This document shows positions 11,105 through 23,700 of a stretch of DNA of 64,000 nucleotides, piece by piece; within the stretch, counting starts at the first letter, position 1; each line of letters starts with the position of its first letter. A model generated the notes under the pieces. The model made no database searches, was not told where the DNA came from, and saw nothing but the letters and a program-made list of their open reading frames with translations. The stretch lies in NCBI GenBank assembly GCA_009363875.1, contig CM018694.1, forward strand, positions 26,793,415 through 26,857,414, written 5' to 3'. The translations under genes and the position numbers were made by a program. The stretch is from Mikania micrantha. Taxonomy: Eukaryota > Streptophyta > Magnoliopsida > Asterales > Asteraceae.

Positions 11105-11460
11105 GACAAGTACACGCATGAGTGGCTAGAAATTTCATTATCAAGGGCTATAACTAAGGATCCTCCGAAATATCCCGGTATAGTTGGAGATTGTGGGACA
11201 AGTACACGCATGAGTGGCTGACAATTTCACTTTTGAAGGATATCACCAAGGATCCTCCGAAATATAGCATTCATATGCTATTCAATCGGGCCTTAGTCGC
11301 AAGAATTCCGGCCTAGTCGCCAGTATCCCGGCCTTAGTCACCAGCATTCCGGCCTTAGTTGCCAGTATTTCGGCCATGGTCGCCAGTATTTTCTGCCTTA
11401 GTCACCAGTTTAATCGGCCTTGTCGCCAGTATCTTAGGCTTGCCCAGGTTTTCTTGGTTC
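11105..11460 (+). repeat. Tat post-pol repeats, second element
   Basis: These are the two-copy CATGAGTGGCT repeat (11113-11265) and the 21-bp CGGCCTTAGTCGCCAGTATT minisatellite (about 11285-11450). The left edge of the large tandem duplication falls inside the first repeat, at CGCA (11115-11118). Confidence 0.8.
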
Positions 11461-12575
11461 TTCATTTATGCAGGACTGACTTTCAAGGATACCTAGGAAT
11501 ATTGTATATCTCGACAACATACTTGGGGATATTTAGGTATGAAATTGTTTTGATGTTTTAATAGGAACAAAGAAGACTTCGAACTAAACCTACTATTTCT
11601 GGAAATTGGTATTTGTTTCTTAACTTTTTTGATATACCACGACATTCTTTAATTCTGATTATTTCTATTTAGAAATATATTCTCATTCTTAGTAGAGTGC
11701 ATTATACTTATTTCTACTTAGGAATATGTTATACGTATTATGTACATTTTTTATTTAGGGAAATGTTAAATTAAATTACCAGTTAATTCACATGCTAAGG
11801 TAACTTTAAACAAATAATAACACTTAAACATATGTCTAAGTTATTTATAATCTCCCATGTTGTTAAAACATTAGTCGAATTAGGATAAGTCTGGCTTCAA
11901 TTATCTTTAATGATTCCTAAGTATATCTAATATAGATTAAAAAAAGTATTCCGAAATTCTTCAATAGAAATATTAAGAATATTTGAACATTTTTAGGCAT
12001 ATAGAGATAATTATAGTTACCACGTGTTCAAAATCCAATTTTTTATAAAGAGTTTAGTCTCTTATAAAACTCGCAAAATATTTAAAATACCAGTGAGAAT
12101 ATTTATGAATATTCAAAAATGTGTTAAAATTCATAACAATAATTATGAATATAAACTTCGGAACAAATAACATCTCCAAAACGGGATACAATATTAACGC
12201 ACTCATTGTGATATTCAAATCGTTTACAGTCATAAGTTCAACTAAAATCCAATTCGAATTAAGCCAAGAATAGATTAGATTATTCTCAATTATTACTAGG
12301 TATGTGTGCGAAAACTTATACATAAATATTCAAGTAGAAATCATTTGAAAAATTAAGTATTTAACATATAAACAACTACATACCAAGTCAAACTATATAA
12401 AACAGTAATGTTCATTAGAATTAGTAATCTTTTACATAAGTATAAGACATCTAAGATAATTAAGAATATTTGGAGATATATGGGAATATTTTCTAGAAAC
12501 AAACAATTATACAGAATGCCAAAACATTAACCAAAACACTTAACTGTTATATTATGTTCAAAAGCAGTTAAAAGA
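11461..12575. other. AT-rich Tat spacer, no gene seen
   Basis: Counterpart of 5906-7100. An 89-codon minus-strand ORF (12054-12323) is identical in copy 2 (27467-27736). It has no recognisable domain and looks like chance in AT-rich DNA. Confidence 0.55.
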
Positions 12576-12579
12576 ATAA

Positions 12580-12730
12580 CATATCAGGCTTCGCCATGAA
12601 ACTCATGGTCCCTCCACCTGATATGTTAATAATGTCAAACTTAAAAGAAAAATCAAGGATTCTCCATGAAACTCATGGTCCCTCCACCTTAATTTTTTCC
12701 ATAAATTGTCTGCCCCTATACCCGGGGATT
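12580..12730 (+). promoter_or_regulatory. Nested stem-loops, second Tat element
   Basis: Outer stem 12580-12588/12617-12625 (CATATCAGG/CCTGATATG, 9 bp) surrounds CCATGA/TCATGG. The second outer stem is 12651-12658/12687-12694 (AATCAAGG/CCTTAATT, one mismatch) around the same inner pair. A CCCC/GGGG hairpin lies at 12713-12727. Compared with 7112-7153, an A-T pair in the first outer stem has become G-C. Confidence 0.7.
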
Positions 12731-12801
12731 TTCCTAAGAAACTATTGTTCAGAATTACACCATATTAAAAACGGAGAACCACAAATACTAAAAAATGGGC
12801 T

Positions 12802-13636
12802 TACACCTCGGCATCTTTGTCTTCATCGCCCATTATCACCTCCACCTCACCAGCACCAGCACATGCCACCTCACCATCACCTTCTTTGCTTGTCTTCGTT
12901 GCATCACCAACCTTGGTCACATCATTAGAAGCCTCTTCTTTCTCTCCCGCAAGGTCCGCCAATATTTTGCCACATTCCTGAAGATCCTTAGTCCACAATT
13001 CAGCACCTTCGGCTTTAGCTTGATTGGCCATCTGGATCTTGGCCCTTAGGAGGGCTATGACTGCAGATTTCTTGGCCCCCTCCATCTCTTTCATCTGCTT
13101 CTTGACCGTAGCAGCTTCCTATTCATAGTGACCACCTTTGGTGGAGACTATCTTCTTTTGGTCCTCTAGATCGTCAATTTGTTTATCAAACTGCTCCTTT
13201 TTAGAAGCATATTTGATTGAAGCCTGCAAAACAGGAATCATTTAGAATATATAGAAATATATAACCTAAAGAAGAAAAAATGGTTTAATTGGTGGAGAGT
13301 AAACAAGTGACGCCACCCCATGTGCATCAATTGTGGAAAACACAGTTTGGTGGTAGAGAAAAACTCAGAAATAAGATCAGGAAAAGGGAATTTAAAACCT
13401 AGAGTAAAAGGATACTCAGGAAAACAAACCCAAGAAGACAACAAATGATAAACTTTCAGTGTTCGGGAAAAACTGTGGAAAATAGTTTCTTCGGGAAACA
13501 CCCTAGAAAGACGCATCAACTCGATACGGTCATCGTTGAATACGCATATATTTTGACTATTATTAGTCAAAATATTCAGGTTTGTAAAATCATTTTCAGA
13601 AGAGTTGAAACCGGAAGAAGAAGATGATCTGGAAAT
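12802..13636 (-). pseudogene. Antisense Tat gene, copy 1, internally deleted
   Basis: This is the same family as 7324-8900. The exon-1 part (13636 to about 13270) keeps R-I-E-L-M-R-L and C-F-P-E-Y-P-F-T-L-G. It then jumps near 13255-13270 to the intron end and the coiled-coil last exon (13224-12802), so the rest of exon 1 and exons 2-3 are missing. The start codon is lost: copy 2 has ATG at 29050-29048, whereas this copy reads ATT at 13636-13634. An in-frame stop also interrupts the coiled coil near 13122. Confidence 0.75.
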
Positions 13637-13912
13637 TTTTGTTGAAACTAAAAGAAATCGAGAGAGAAAAGGTGAAAGAACTTACCGAAAACACTTGATG
13701 AAGAAGATGACATCTGAAGAGTGAGGGATGATCATTATATTCTAAGCGAACGACTGAGAATATGTGGGAAACCGCCACAATCAATAACTGTCACATCAAC
13801 GTTCAAATCAACATTTAATATTCAAACTTTAAATAAGTAGCCAAAATGATCAGTTATTTTAAATTCTTACAACAGAAAAAAGGATTAAGTGTAGTAAGAA
13901 TTTAGGGGTAAT
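13637..13912. other. Pre-LTR region with polypurine tract
   Basis: AT-rich sequence upstream of the antisense start. It ends in AAGAATTTAGGGGTAAT directly before the LTR. Confidence 0.5.
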
Positions 13913-14547
13913 TGTTGTGCCTGTAAAATTTTGCCTTATAATTAGGAATATTTCAGGATACAGAATAATTCCGGATATGTAGGGATATTTGCGTATATAA
14001 ATTTATCTAAACTGACGACTTAATTAATAAATAATGATTATTTATTATTAACTGTTATTTATTATATCAACATGTGCTATTGATATTCGAATTAAGTCAA
14101 CAGGTAAGAAGATCTAACATTCCTACTTCGACATATCATGGAGAAAAACGTGGACTGTTTGTAGAAGCCATCAACGGTTGTATAGAGTGAGTCCGCGCAT
14201 GCCCAGGAGTGGAGCGGAAAATGTGGAACCGATTATGCTACCGTTGTATAGTTTTTTGTAATATAAATTGAGGCAAAGATCGATCTAGGAACACACACAT
14301 CGCGCACTTTCAGCTTACATCTGCTTATTTTTCATTGGCATTCATAGTATTCGAAGTTTTGCAACACTTAGAGGTTTTTATGCCGGCCATCCTAAGGGAA
14401 AGGGCTTTTCCTCGTATAAATCTCGTGTGTTGAGCTTTTTATTTCATTTCTTATTTATAAATTGTTTTCTAGATTGTAAAACACAAAACCCAAGTAACCT
14501 AATTCGGTTTGGCTAAAAATCAGTGTTGTTCATTTTTACCCAAAACA
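13913..14547 (+). repeat. Tat LTR, duplication copy 1
   Basis: It runs from TGTTGTGCCTG to ACCCAAAACA (635 bp), TG...CA. A TATA-like AATATAAATTGAGG lies near 14260. It is shorter than the 762-bp LTR at 9169 through two internal deletions. No primer-binding site follows it. Confidence 0.8.
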
Positions 14548-15110
14548 AATACCAGAGAATAGATGTGCTGATTATCATTTGAGTCTTTTTTCAACTTAGG
14601 TATGGGAGCTAGAGGTCTTTTTGTGTTTAGCTGTGGGGGTTTGAGATTTTCTGGCTACACTCTTTTGTCTTTATGTGAAAGATCGAGTGATAATGGGTCT
14701 GGGTTTTTGGCTAATTCTGGATGAGTCCAAAAGCATATGATTGGTGAGGTTTCTCTGGACAAGTCTAGGAGGGTTTGAGAAGTAGATTAGGTGAGGCTTC
14801 TCTGTTGGATTTTGTAGGAGGAGAAGTGGACTTGGTAGGGGAGGTTTGTTTCGAGGTATGTACGGTTGAGGAGGTTTGATTGGGCTCTGATTGAACAGGC
14901 TTAGTTGGAGTGTGTTTGGGTGACTTGGGTTTACTGACATCCCCATAAGCTCATGTCTCTATTTGATAAGCTATTTCCTTTAACTTTTGTTCAAGACTTT
15001 CCCTTGTAGTTGCAGTCTCAAATTGCTGATCCAGGGCTGCTTTGAGAAGGGCCTCTTGATTCTTTAGTTTTTTAGGACCTCAGAAAAAACTAGGTTCCTT
15101 GCGGATTCCA
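14548..15110 (-). pseudogene. Proline/serine-rich, coiled-coil gag-like fragment
   Basis: Reading on the minus strand from about 15100, one frame gives a short coiled coil (L-L-K-A-A-L-D-Q-Q-F-E near 15050). A Pro/Ser/Thr/Lys-rich stretch follows (14946-14671) with stops and shifts. It directly follows an LTR-like segment, which is the expected place for a gag start. I cannot name the family. Copy 2 is at 29960-30520. Confidence 0.35.
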
Positions 15111-15700
15111 CTAGGAAGGCCCTTGAATAGTGCGGAATCCTATTCGGGGGTTTTCTAATCGAAATATATAAGCCCCGTGGTAATACGATGATTGGGAATC
15201 GACGTTTTGATCAAAATCGAACTCCACGGTTCTGAGAACGAACTTGGAAGGCAAGGGGCGGCTCTTAAACCTAGGGAATTGACAGGGAATTTTCAGGGAT
15301 ATGAAATAATTTGTTTTTGCAGGTATTTATAGGGACCTGCAGATCGCACGAATGGGTCACACGAACCAACCATTCGTACGAACCACGATCCGCGAATGAG
15401 TAAGTCACACAAATGAACCTGATCTCTTATTCTTCGTATGAACGAATCAAAATCCTAATTCCTTCGCTTAAGTGGACATTCGTTAAGCGTTCATTCGTGC
15501 AAATGAACTCATATTTAGGTTCATTCGTACGAATGGTCCTGTTTCATATCAAAATTCATAGTCAAACATGTTAAACACAAATAAACAATGCACAATACTT
15601 GATATCATTGATAACCAAAGCTTTACATATAATTGCATACTAGTATATATGAACTAAAGAAAAACGGTGTATCTATAAATTCCACCTTGGACCTAGTTCT
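15111..15700 (-). repeat. LTR-like segment with TATA box and CATTCG repeats
   Basis: On the minus strand this reads: a purine-rich GGTCCAAGGTGGAA near 15690, many CATTCG/CGAATG words (15350-15540, including the perfect palindrome CATTCGTACGAATG at 15522-15535), CCTATAAATACCTGC near 15330 as a TATA box, then a leader. It begins about 50 bp after the stop of the minus-strand ORF at 15748. This fits a 3' LTR of that element, but I could not fix TG/CA ends. Confidence 0.45.
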
Positions 15701-15747
15701 ATACTTTAACAGCTTTAGTCTTAAAAAAAATTGTCTTAAAGAGCTTT

Positions 15748-18240
15748 CTAGTCTGCACCAGCATATACGTCAAATGCAAAGCGGAGTCTAATCTCTCTCG
15801 TATACTGTAGAGCTTGCTCCATATCAACAATGTCAAAGAAAATCTGACACCTGTAGAGGGCCTTGACAACTTTCTTTATCAGGTTTCTCAGCCACATCAG
15901 GTCAAATACTCTGATCAAGTCCAACTTACCATCCTTGCACAGAACTATCACTGCCTCTGAAGTTCTGCCATCGTAATACCACCATTGGAAACTACTTGCA
16001 AAGCCTTGAGGCATCTTCCTGAGAGGAATAGTCTTCATGACTTTGGGAGGTAGCCACCTCAAGATAACTTTGTGCTTTCTTGTCTAAGAATCAGTCTCCT
16101 GTAGGTAGAATCTTTCAGGTTGTTGAGGCAGGAAGTTCACCCATCTCTTTCTGTATCCAAACTTTCTTTGCCTAGCTAACCAAGACGACATACTAGAATC
16201 TTTACAGTACAACATGTTCAGACATGCGAGCTGATTAAATTCAAAACCTGGAAACATCTTAAAGTCATGCGGGAATTTGAAATACTGAATTCCCCTTTCT
16301 CTTTTCACTCCATAGCATCCCAAGTCCTTGAAGTACGCCCAACTCAGGATGCAACGTCCATATTTGTACCCTTTGGTTTTGTAGACTTTAGGGTATTGAG
16401 CTATAGTAGGAGGGATGATATCCTTCTTAATGGTCTACCAGTAAGCAGCCCACTCTTCCTTTCTTTTTTGGATATCTTCTGCAGAAGCCTCCTTGCCTCC
16501 TTCCTTCTCATCAATCTTACATTTGAGTTCTTCTTCTGAATGTTGACGGAATAGATTAGTGAAAGTAGGAAGCTCTTCTTCTGCAAGAGTGTACTTTACA
16601 ACTTCTTCATCTTCCAGGCCTTCTAAGATGACCTCATCAATATCATCATATGATTCAGGAACCAGGAGATCTGAAGCAGAAACCGAGGAGTCATCAACAA
16701 TAACCTCGTCAGGATTTAACCTGAATAACTCAACGATCTGCTCTTTTGTAAGACGGTGAATGATCTCTCCCTCTTCATTTCATAGCTCACTGAGTGCTGT
16801 ATAATGCCCGGAGCATAAAGAATCATAGTCAACGTTTCGTCAAGACGACGTATCAGCGGCACAACTTCTACTTCCTAGATAGGTATTCTTTCTTCAGCTG
16901 GTTTGGTGGATGACTGAGGAGCTTTATCTGAATCATCGGAATCAATATTGGAGGCCTCAATCCTTGCTGTAGACTCTCTTAGGTACTCAACTGCTTCGGA
17001 TAATTGCTCATTATCAATCTCCAAAGCAAGAATCCTCTCATTGTACCCATAAACCGTCAGGGCGAGCTGTTTGTGCTCATCCGCTGACTTAAGCAGACGA
17101 TCTTCAAGTTCAGCATTATGGGCTCTCAAGTCTCCCCTCTGATCAGCAACATGTAAAAGTAGAGCATCCTACTAGTTGACTCTTTGTGTCCGTTGGGCTA
17201 TAGCTTGATGTTGCTCATGGTTCCTCTCCATCAATCAAAGTACCAAACTGTTCAGTGTGCTATGATGTTCAGCAACTGAAACAGTTGGTATGTAAGGATC
17301 TGTACGTGTAGTGGAGGGACCAGAGGAGGCAACTGTAAAGATGGCAACAGTAGCAGGAGAGGAAGTCTGAGGAAAGTAGCAGTATGAAGTGCATGAGCAA
17401 CCCTATACTAGGACAGTGAAGAAGTCACAACTGTTGCAGCAGGCATAGCAGTGGAACCTGCAACAGAAACTGACCCTGTCCTTCTCTATATTACAAATCT
17501 AGCCCTTCTCTTCTTGGCGGCTGGTGGTGAAGGAATATCAAATTATGGAATGAAAGAGGGATCCTCAATCTCCTGATCACTTAAGTCTTGTTCCCTCGGT
17601 CTCTTCCTCATCCATACAACCTGAGATCTAAGGCTAGTAGTGACACACTCAGTCTCAAGTTCAGTCTCTTCTGAGTCTGTATCATCAGAGGTTGCATCAT
17701 CTCCTCCATCAATGTTCTCCATGTCAGAGTCACGTGCATCCACCCCCTCATCAGCAGATGTAGTAGAACCGATCTCCAAAGAGGCAGATACAGTGGCTAC
17801 AGAAGCAGTATTGGTTACACCAGCATCAACAACATCACCAATATCACCAATCTCACAAGCATCTCCACCAACACCAGCATCATCATTACCAGCACCACCA
17901 AGACCAGTACAACCCACATCTCCATCATTATCACTGTCTCCCTGAGGAACAATCATATCCTCAACATCAGAATCAGAATTGTCGTGTCTCCATCTCCTCC
18001 TGGCAGGTTCCACATACTCCGGGTTGATGAGATGTCCGAAGAGATGACGATCTGCAGGCCTGGCATCCTTTTGCCTATAAGTATTGACACGGTTGAGCGT
18101 AGTATTAGTCATATGTTGCAATCGAATGATGTCTGCATTTATCTTGGGAAGATCAGGCAGCTGCATATCAAAGATCATTTGGAGGAACCGGGGTTACATG
18201 AGATACTACTTGTCTCCTTTTGAGCTAACATTCTATTTAA
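15748..18240 (-). pseudogene. Probable 3' ORF of a SIRE-like copia element, copy 1
   Basis: This minus-strand coding region has lost its N-terminal domain to a 460-bp deletion at about 18320. The order is: a domain ending with L-P-K-I-N-A-D-I near 18150, an acidic Asp/Ser-rich linker (about 17950-17560), a coiled coil (17129-16930), a Lys/Glu-rich stretch, and a C-terminal domain with G-C-Y-G-V-K-R (16323) and W-W-Y-Y-D-G-R (15990). It ends at 15748. Stops and frameshifts divide it. Similar proteins follow copia pol in SIRE-type plant elements (from memory), and a copia pol on the same strand lies at 46497-58977. Function unknown; the position is that of an env-like ORF, but I see no transmembrane segment. 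Confidence 0.5.
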
Positions 18241-19050
18241 TGTGCGTGAAGACCATCTCAGAAAAGTTGATGGGTATGTTAAGGATCGAAGCAACAAAGG
18301 CAGAATGTAATGTTTCTCTCAGCTGTTCTACAATCAATAAGATGAACGATTCAGTTCAGATTGATAGAAATGAAATAGTTGAAAACTTAAACGAACTTCT
18401 TCATTCGTGCGAATGAACTACAATATAGGCTTATTAAGAACGAATAAGGAATCAGACAAATCAAAATGGCTCACGAATGAGCAACAATCTCAAACTTAGT
18501 CGTATGACATTCTTCATTCGTTAGTATGTTTGAACGAATTAACTCCTTTGTGTGACTAGTCACACGAATGAATGTTCATTCGTCTGACCGTAGGTTCAAA
18601 AACCCTAACTCTCAAAAATCCATGATCAATGCACAAAAATGACAACAAAGTCATTAGACATCACCGATTAATTGATATGAACAAGTTTTAGATTGATTTG
18701 AGTTGAATTTAAAGGCTTATTTGACTGAAAAATGTTCGAAACCTAAAACCCTAAGAGTCCGATCGATTTTGCATCAAAATTGTCTCAAAGATAATGAATC
18801 TTGATTTAGACTATACCTGAAACAAAGAGTAAACGTTGTATGAACAGAATAACTCAATAACACGGCTAAAAATGAAGCAATGGTCAAAAACTCTCGAATG
18901 GACGAATGGAAACACACACACACAGTTAACGAAATAAAATCGGGGTGAATGAGTCTTCGGACGAATCAGAAGACTTAAATATAAGTCTCATTCGTGCCGG
19001 AATCTCATTCGTAAATTGAGTCAAGATTGAATATCTGAACAAATAAATGA
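18241..19050 (-). promoter_or_regulatory. Region upstream of the copia-type ORF
   Basis: Read on the minus strand it has TATATTTAAG near 18980, an AC-repeat leader, TTTCAGGTATAG near 18815 and then CATTCG/CGAATG words (18402-18580, with CATTCGTGCGAATG at 18402-18415). A TTGATTGTAG acceptor-like site lies near 18336. It could be the 5' region of the ORF or part of an LTR. Not resolved. Confidence 0.35.
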
Positions 19051-19474
19051 TTGTTTTAAAACAAAAAGTGAAAATATTTTTGTATATTTTTTTATATGAA
19101 GAAACTGTACAACTGAACTATAGCAAGCAAAACACATATTTTTGTGAGCAATCTTTCAGGAAAGAAGCATATATACCAGAACATATCAAATCAGCATCCT
19201 TGGGTGTTATACTTATGACACATTTGGTTTATGATACAATTACTGATATATTTGTCCATTCTAAACCTGACCAAACTTCATTTCTTTTGACAAATCAGTG
19301 AACATCCATATCTTCTGACTAAGTTACCCGTTCTAGTCAACTAACAATGGTTAGAAACAGTTTATAACTCATCTATGCATATCTTAAGACCTAAGATCAT
19401 ATATTCCAAAATATTCCAAGTTATTTTATTTTTGCCTTTTCTTCTAACAACATTCTCATGTTCAATACGTTCTC
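19051..19474. other. AT-rich spacer, nothing recognised
   Basis: No coherent ORF, RNA gene or repeat unit was seen. It is almost identical to 35069-35494 in copy 2. Confidence 0.4.
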
Positions 19475-19812
19475 ATGGACGGCTTCAGCTAGGTCTTTAC
19501 AAAGTAATATGGCAAGTGTCAGAATTGTATAGACTGAGATTTTTTAGTTCTATCCAAATGAATGGCTTCAACTAGGCTGCAACCCAGTATTTGGCACATA
19601 CATGAATTCGAACTTATTTTATTTTTGTATTTTTGTAGCTTATCCTATCTGAATGGACGGCTTCAGCTAGGCTGTGACCCAGCAATATGGCACATGTACA
19701 GAGTCGGACTTACTTTTATTTTCATATAATTCAATCATTCATTTCCGAATGGATGGCTTCAGCTAGGTTGTGACCTAGTAATGTGGCACATGTACGGACT
19801 TGAACTCATGAA
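19475..19812 (+). repeat. Four-copy ~95-bp minisatellite
   Basis: Units start at about 19475, 19558, 19653 and 19749 with ATGGACGGCTTCAGCTAGG or variants. Each continues with TGTGACCCAGCAATATGGCACAT-like text. Spacing is 83-96 bp. Copy 2 of the large duplication keeps only the first unit (35495), because its 1,038-bp deletion starts inside the array. Confidence 0.8.
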
Positions 19813-20005
19813 TCTTTGGAAACCTCATAAGATCCTATGATACCAGGTGTATGCTTGATTTGAGTTATAATCCATTTATCCCTTAGGTTAGTCTTCTAGA
19901 GTAGATCCCACAAATCATACATTTTGGGTTTTTGAATAAGTAAAGGAAATGTAAAGGAAATTATGTACATATAGGACAAGCTAAAAATAAAGAAAATCTT
20001 CATTT

Positions 20006-20558
20006 GTTTGATTCAGCAAAATCTTGAATTCTTCCAAGGCATGGACAATGCCTCATCTCTGCCACTGGTCTGCACCTGGGCATTCCACCATGTCAGAACT
20101 CGTTTATGGAACGAGCCTGCAGCATATCTCACTTTATGCTGGTCAGGACAACCACTGATATCGAGGGTTGTCTCCATCTTTTCGATCCATTGGATCAAGC
20201 CGACAGCTCCCTCGCTTCCACTGAAACCCGGTGGCTTGCATCCTACAAAGTTCTTGTAGGAATAGTGTTGTTGATGTCTGGTGTTCCCCCTGCCTTCACC
20301 AGTTAAGTTGCAGTCACTGTTTCCGTTTTTGGAGTTAATCCGGTTCATCATGTTGGGAATCACTTCCCTTAGTTGACTTGTAAGCAGAGTGGCCAATGCA
20401 ATAGTAGCCGGATCTAACTCATGGTTGTGTGGTAGCTGATGAGGTGGAGTATGCGAAGGAGGATGTGGAGGTGGAGGAGGAGGTGGTGATGGTGTCGGTT
20501 AGTGTTGAGGTGAATGCGTTGGTGGTGGCAACAAAGGTGGAGGTCTTCTTGGAGGCAT
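20006..20558 (-). pseudogene. Chromovirus gag N-terminal fragment
   Basis: It starts M-P-P-R-R-P-P-P at 20558, has a long Pro-rich tract, then the gag domain with F-S-G-S-E-G-A-V-G-L-I-Q-W near 20200 and L-T-W-W near 20090. It ends near 20006, where similarity to the fuller gag at 42830-44034 stops. An in-frame stop lies in the Pro-rich tract near 20503. It sits directly after the LTR and PBS, so it is the start of a second, truncated element sharing that LTR. Confidence 0.8.
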
Positions 20559-20714
20559 TCTGATCAAAACCGAAAGAAAATCGGTTAGTGCAGTGATCGA
20601 ATGCAGAAGACATATGCAAATAAAATCCTAAGTCTTATGTTCTCTACACGAAGGGTCCCTAGGTTATAGTCTAAGCCAAACCGTTAATATGACCTATATT
20701 TCTCTATAACCATG

Positions 20715-20726
20715 GCTCTGATACCA
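20715..20726 (-). promoter_or_regulatory. Primer-binding site (initiator tRNA-Met type)
   Basis: The minus strand reads TGGTATCAGAGC three bases after the LTR end. This is the usual PBS of plant retroelements primed by tRNA-iMet. Confidence 0.85.
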
Positions 20727-20729
20727 ATC

Positions 20730-23700
20730 TGTCACACCCCGAGCCGGCGAGCTGGATCGACTTTCCCATCGGGCGGAAGGTTATCGGGGCGCAATATCGT
20801 TGTGATAATAAAAATGATCCGACTGTTTACAATGCACATGTTATATTAATGAGAAATGCTAGTATGACAATGATATATAATTACAAAGTTAAATTACATA
20901 GTCATGTTCATAATTTAATGAAGTAAATCTACCCAAAAGAATTATTGAGTGTTCTATCTTGTAACTGCACAAGATTTACAAAAGTGATTCACCAAAATAT
21001 GGCCTCAAAAGTTTATGCACACAAAATGTAGCTAGGTCCAGTATAAAAGTCCACTAGCTAATGCATACTTAGTCTTGTGACTAAACTTGTTTGTCACCTG
21101 AGAAAAGATGCATTTAAAACAAGTCAGCACTTGGTTGGGGAGTTCATAAGTTTAGTAATTGAAAATAATTGATTTATTGTCATTAACGAGCACATTGTCA
21201 TACTCAAGTCTTATTGATAAATGTCGCATTCGTCTCACACAAGGTCCTCTCCGTAGTTATACTTACAAATAGTATTTCACCCAAATCAAGCATGCTTATA
21301 TATAGGGCATACGTAGGGGACAAGCCCTAGCCGACATCCCCCCCACATACCTGACTGAATTCAACACCACTTATAAATACAACTATGGATTTCCATTTCT
21401 ATCTCACATGTGTTCTTCCCATTTGATATTCACCCATAAATGGTGTTCATCACCCATAGTGTTATATGTATAGAATATAAGAGTATGAGGGAAGTAAGTT
21501 ATCAAAACCTAATTAATGATAATCCCTCAGTGTTTTAAGGAAAACAGATTTAATAAATCCTATCCTTATTATTATTCTCTCAAGTGAAGGTTAACTATAA
21601 TTTACTTCTAATTAAAGGAGTAATAGTTAACTAATGAGTAATGTACTTGGCCTAAATGTCTAGAGCATATATGGGACCCATTGTGAACCTCACGAAATCA
21701 GACCACAATGCCTCCCATTCACCTCTATCCGATTTGTGTTCTTATAGATTTATTGCCTTCAACGAAACTACTACTAGTAATATGACTTAAGAGAAAACCA
21801 ATTCCTTAGTCTACCAGTAATTAGAATCGAAGGATTTAATTAAAATTAGTTTATGTAGAATAATATCACCATGTGTCGTTTACCAAACCTGACTGATGCA
21901 GCCCTGTTACCGGTCATACGTTACCGGCCAATGAAAATGTTACGATTAACGTATCGACCTCACTTGCCTGCGGTTTGTCAAACCTACGGTACCCCTACGC
22001 TATCGTCGGTTTAGTCGCATTAAATTAACTGGTAAACGATTTACTTGTAGGGACTTACGATTGGACATGATCTCATGAACACATGATTGTTGTGATATAA
22101 TACAAACAGTTTTAATAGTAATTATTGATGGTGTTCCAAAATGTTATTATCTGAATGTTTCCCTGTTCTCAGTGTTATGTGTTCTCATAGTGTTAACAAT
22201 GTGTTAAAAGAACTTGTCTTATTACACTGTGTCAATAAATGTGGTGAATGATATCATCATCAGAAAATTTTGTTATCCTGATTATCATTAGTGATGTCAC
22301 TTGTATATGTCTCACTGTTATCTCCTGTTCATCCTTTTAATAATAACAAGTTTTATAGGATTTAATCTTATAACTTATGTTTCTCTATTGTGTTGATGAA
22401 ATCATGAAACAATGTTATCATGATTCATCCTTGATATCTCAAACATGTCATAAACACACAAGCATACATGAAATTATATTTGATAATAAAGATAAATCAA
22501 TATTACCTAAATCATAGAATAATGAAATATTTTACTAAAACTTTTAAGTAAATAAAAGATTTAGCGTGTTTCTCAGCCCCGCAATTTAAAATTAAAAGAC
22601 TAGAAAAGGGACGTATGAACTCACCTGGTTGTTGTAGTGGTTGACTAAGTAATAACAGAATGTACGCGCTCGTTGAGGTTCTTGAGGTTGTTTTCACGAC
22701 CCTGTGTTTGATTTCAAGGGATTTATAACTTATCAGTATAACTCTTTGTTTTATGAATCAATCCTAAGTTGGTTGACCCTTGTAGGTCTTTGCTTACATG
22801 GCTATTCTTGAACCCTCGTGAGGATGTACTATCCTAAGGCCTAACCACTTGAGGCTAGCCTTAGCATAGTATATCTTCTTGACTTCTGATTATCTTGATT
22901 TAAAACCATGATATGTGATAAAAGTTTGAGGATCAAGTTAGATTCTAAGTATAACTTAGGTTTGTTGATTATAACTAATCAAATACACTTATATAACTCT
23001 TGAAATGATTCTCATTATCCTAATGTGTTAATACAAGGAATAAGTTTCAAACTTAATCAATTAACACTCTATGAAGGAATTTAGTTGTTATTATGTTGGT
23101 TTAATAAAAATGCTCCACCAACTTTGTTACAAAATTGGTTGTCATCTTTAACTTGATGCATGTTGTTAATTGAAGTCGGTTCAAAGGTATCATTCTCAAG
23201 TCTTGGGGCGAATAACCGTGTGGCACGAATGAATGTCATGGTGAGAATGGGTCTCAAGTTTTTCTGTGGCGAATGATTGATCAATCCTAATGAAGACTAT
23301 CCACGCGAATGGGACTACTGCGAATGAAGATTTTGCGAATTGGATGCCATTCAGGAGAATGAGACTTCTACGAATGGAGCCATTCGTTCGGCAGTCCATT
23401 CGGCCAAGGTGCCTATCCGAATGAAGGTACTCATTCGTCCCTGGTTCATTCGCCCCACCCCATTTCTGTTGTCCATTCGTACAGGACGAGGACCAGCTCG
23501 GAAATGTTGTGGTTTTGAGGTTTAGTCAAGATCCATGATGGTTTTCAATGGGTATTTGTGCGGAAACTATTTTGAAATGTGTATGGGTTGAGAAAAGGGT
23601 GTTTAAACCGCCAAATGCTTGGTTTTGTTGGAGTTAGTAGAAAAACCTAAAATCCCATAACTTCCAGCTCACATTACCTCTGATTCAGTGGATTTCGAGA

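Noticed and set aside
12054..12323. 89-codon ORF identical in both duplication copies
   Set aside because: Identity is explained by the recent duplication. The sequence is AT-rich with no domain, and the first Tat element lacks it.
17640..17945. Ser/Thr-rich plus-strand ORF (and 33201-33506)
   Set aside because: Reverse-strand shadow of the acidic minus-strand ORF; repetitive codons on one strand create it.
17543..18178. 211-codon acidic ORF (and 33104-33739) as a host gene
   Set aside because: It continues on both sides, through stops, into the copia-type 3' ORF and is an internal linker of that protein.
18600..18615. AAACCCTAA-like telomere repeat
   Set aside because: A single telo-box-like word, not an array.
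20715..20726. Possible tRNA gene at TGGTATCAGAGC sites
   Set aside because: Only the 12-nt primer-binding match is present at each site; no cloverleaf around it.
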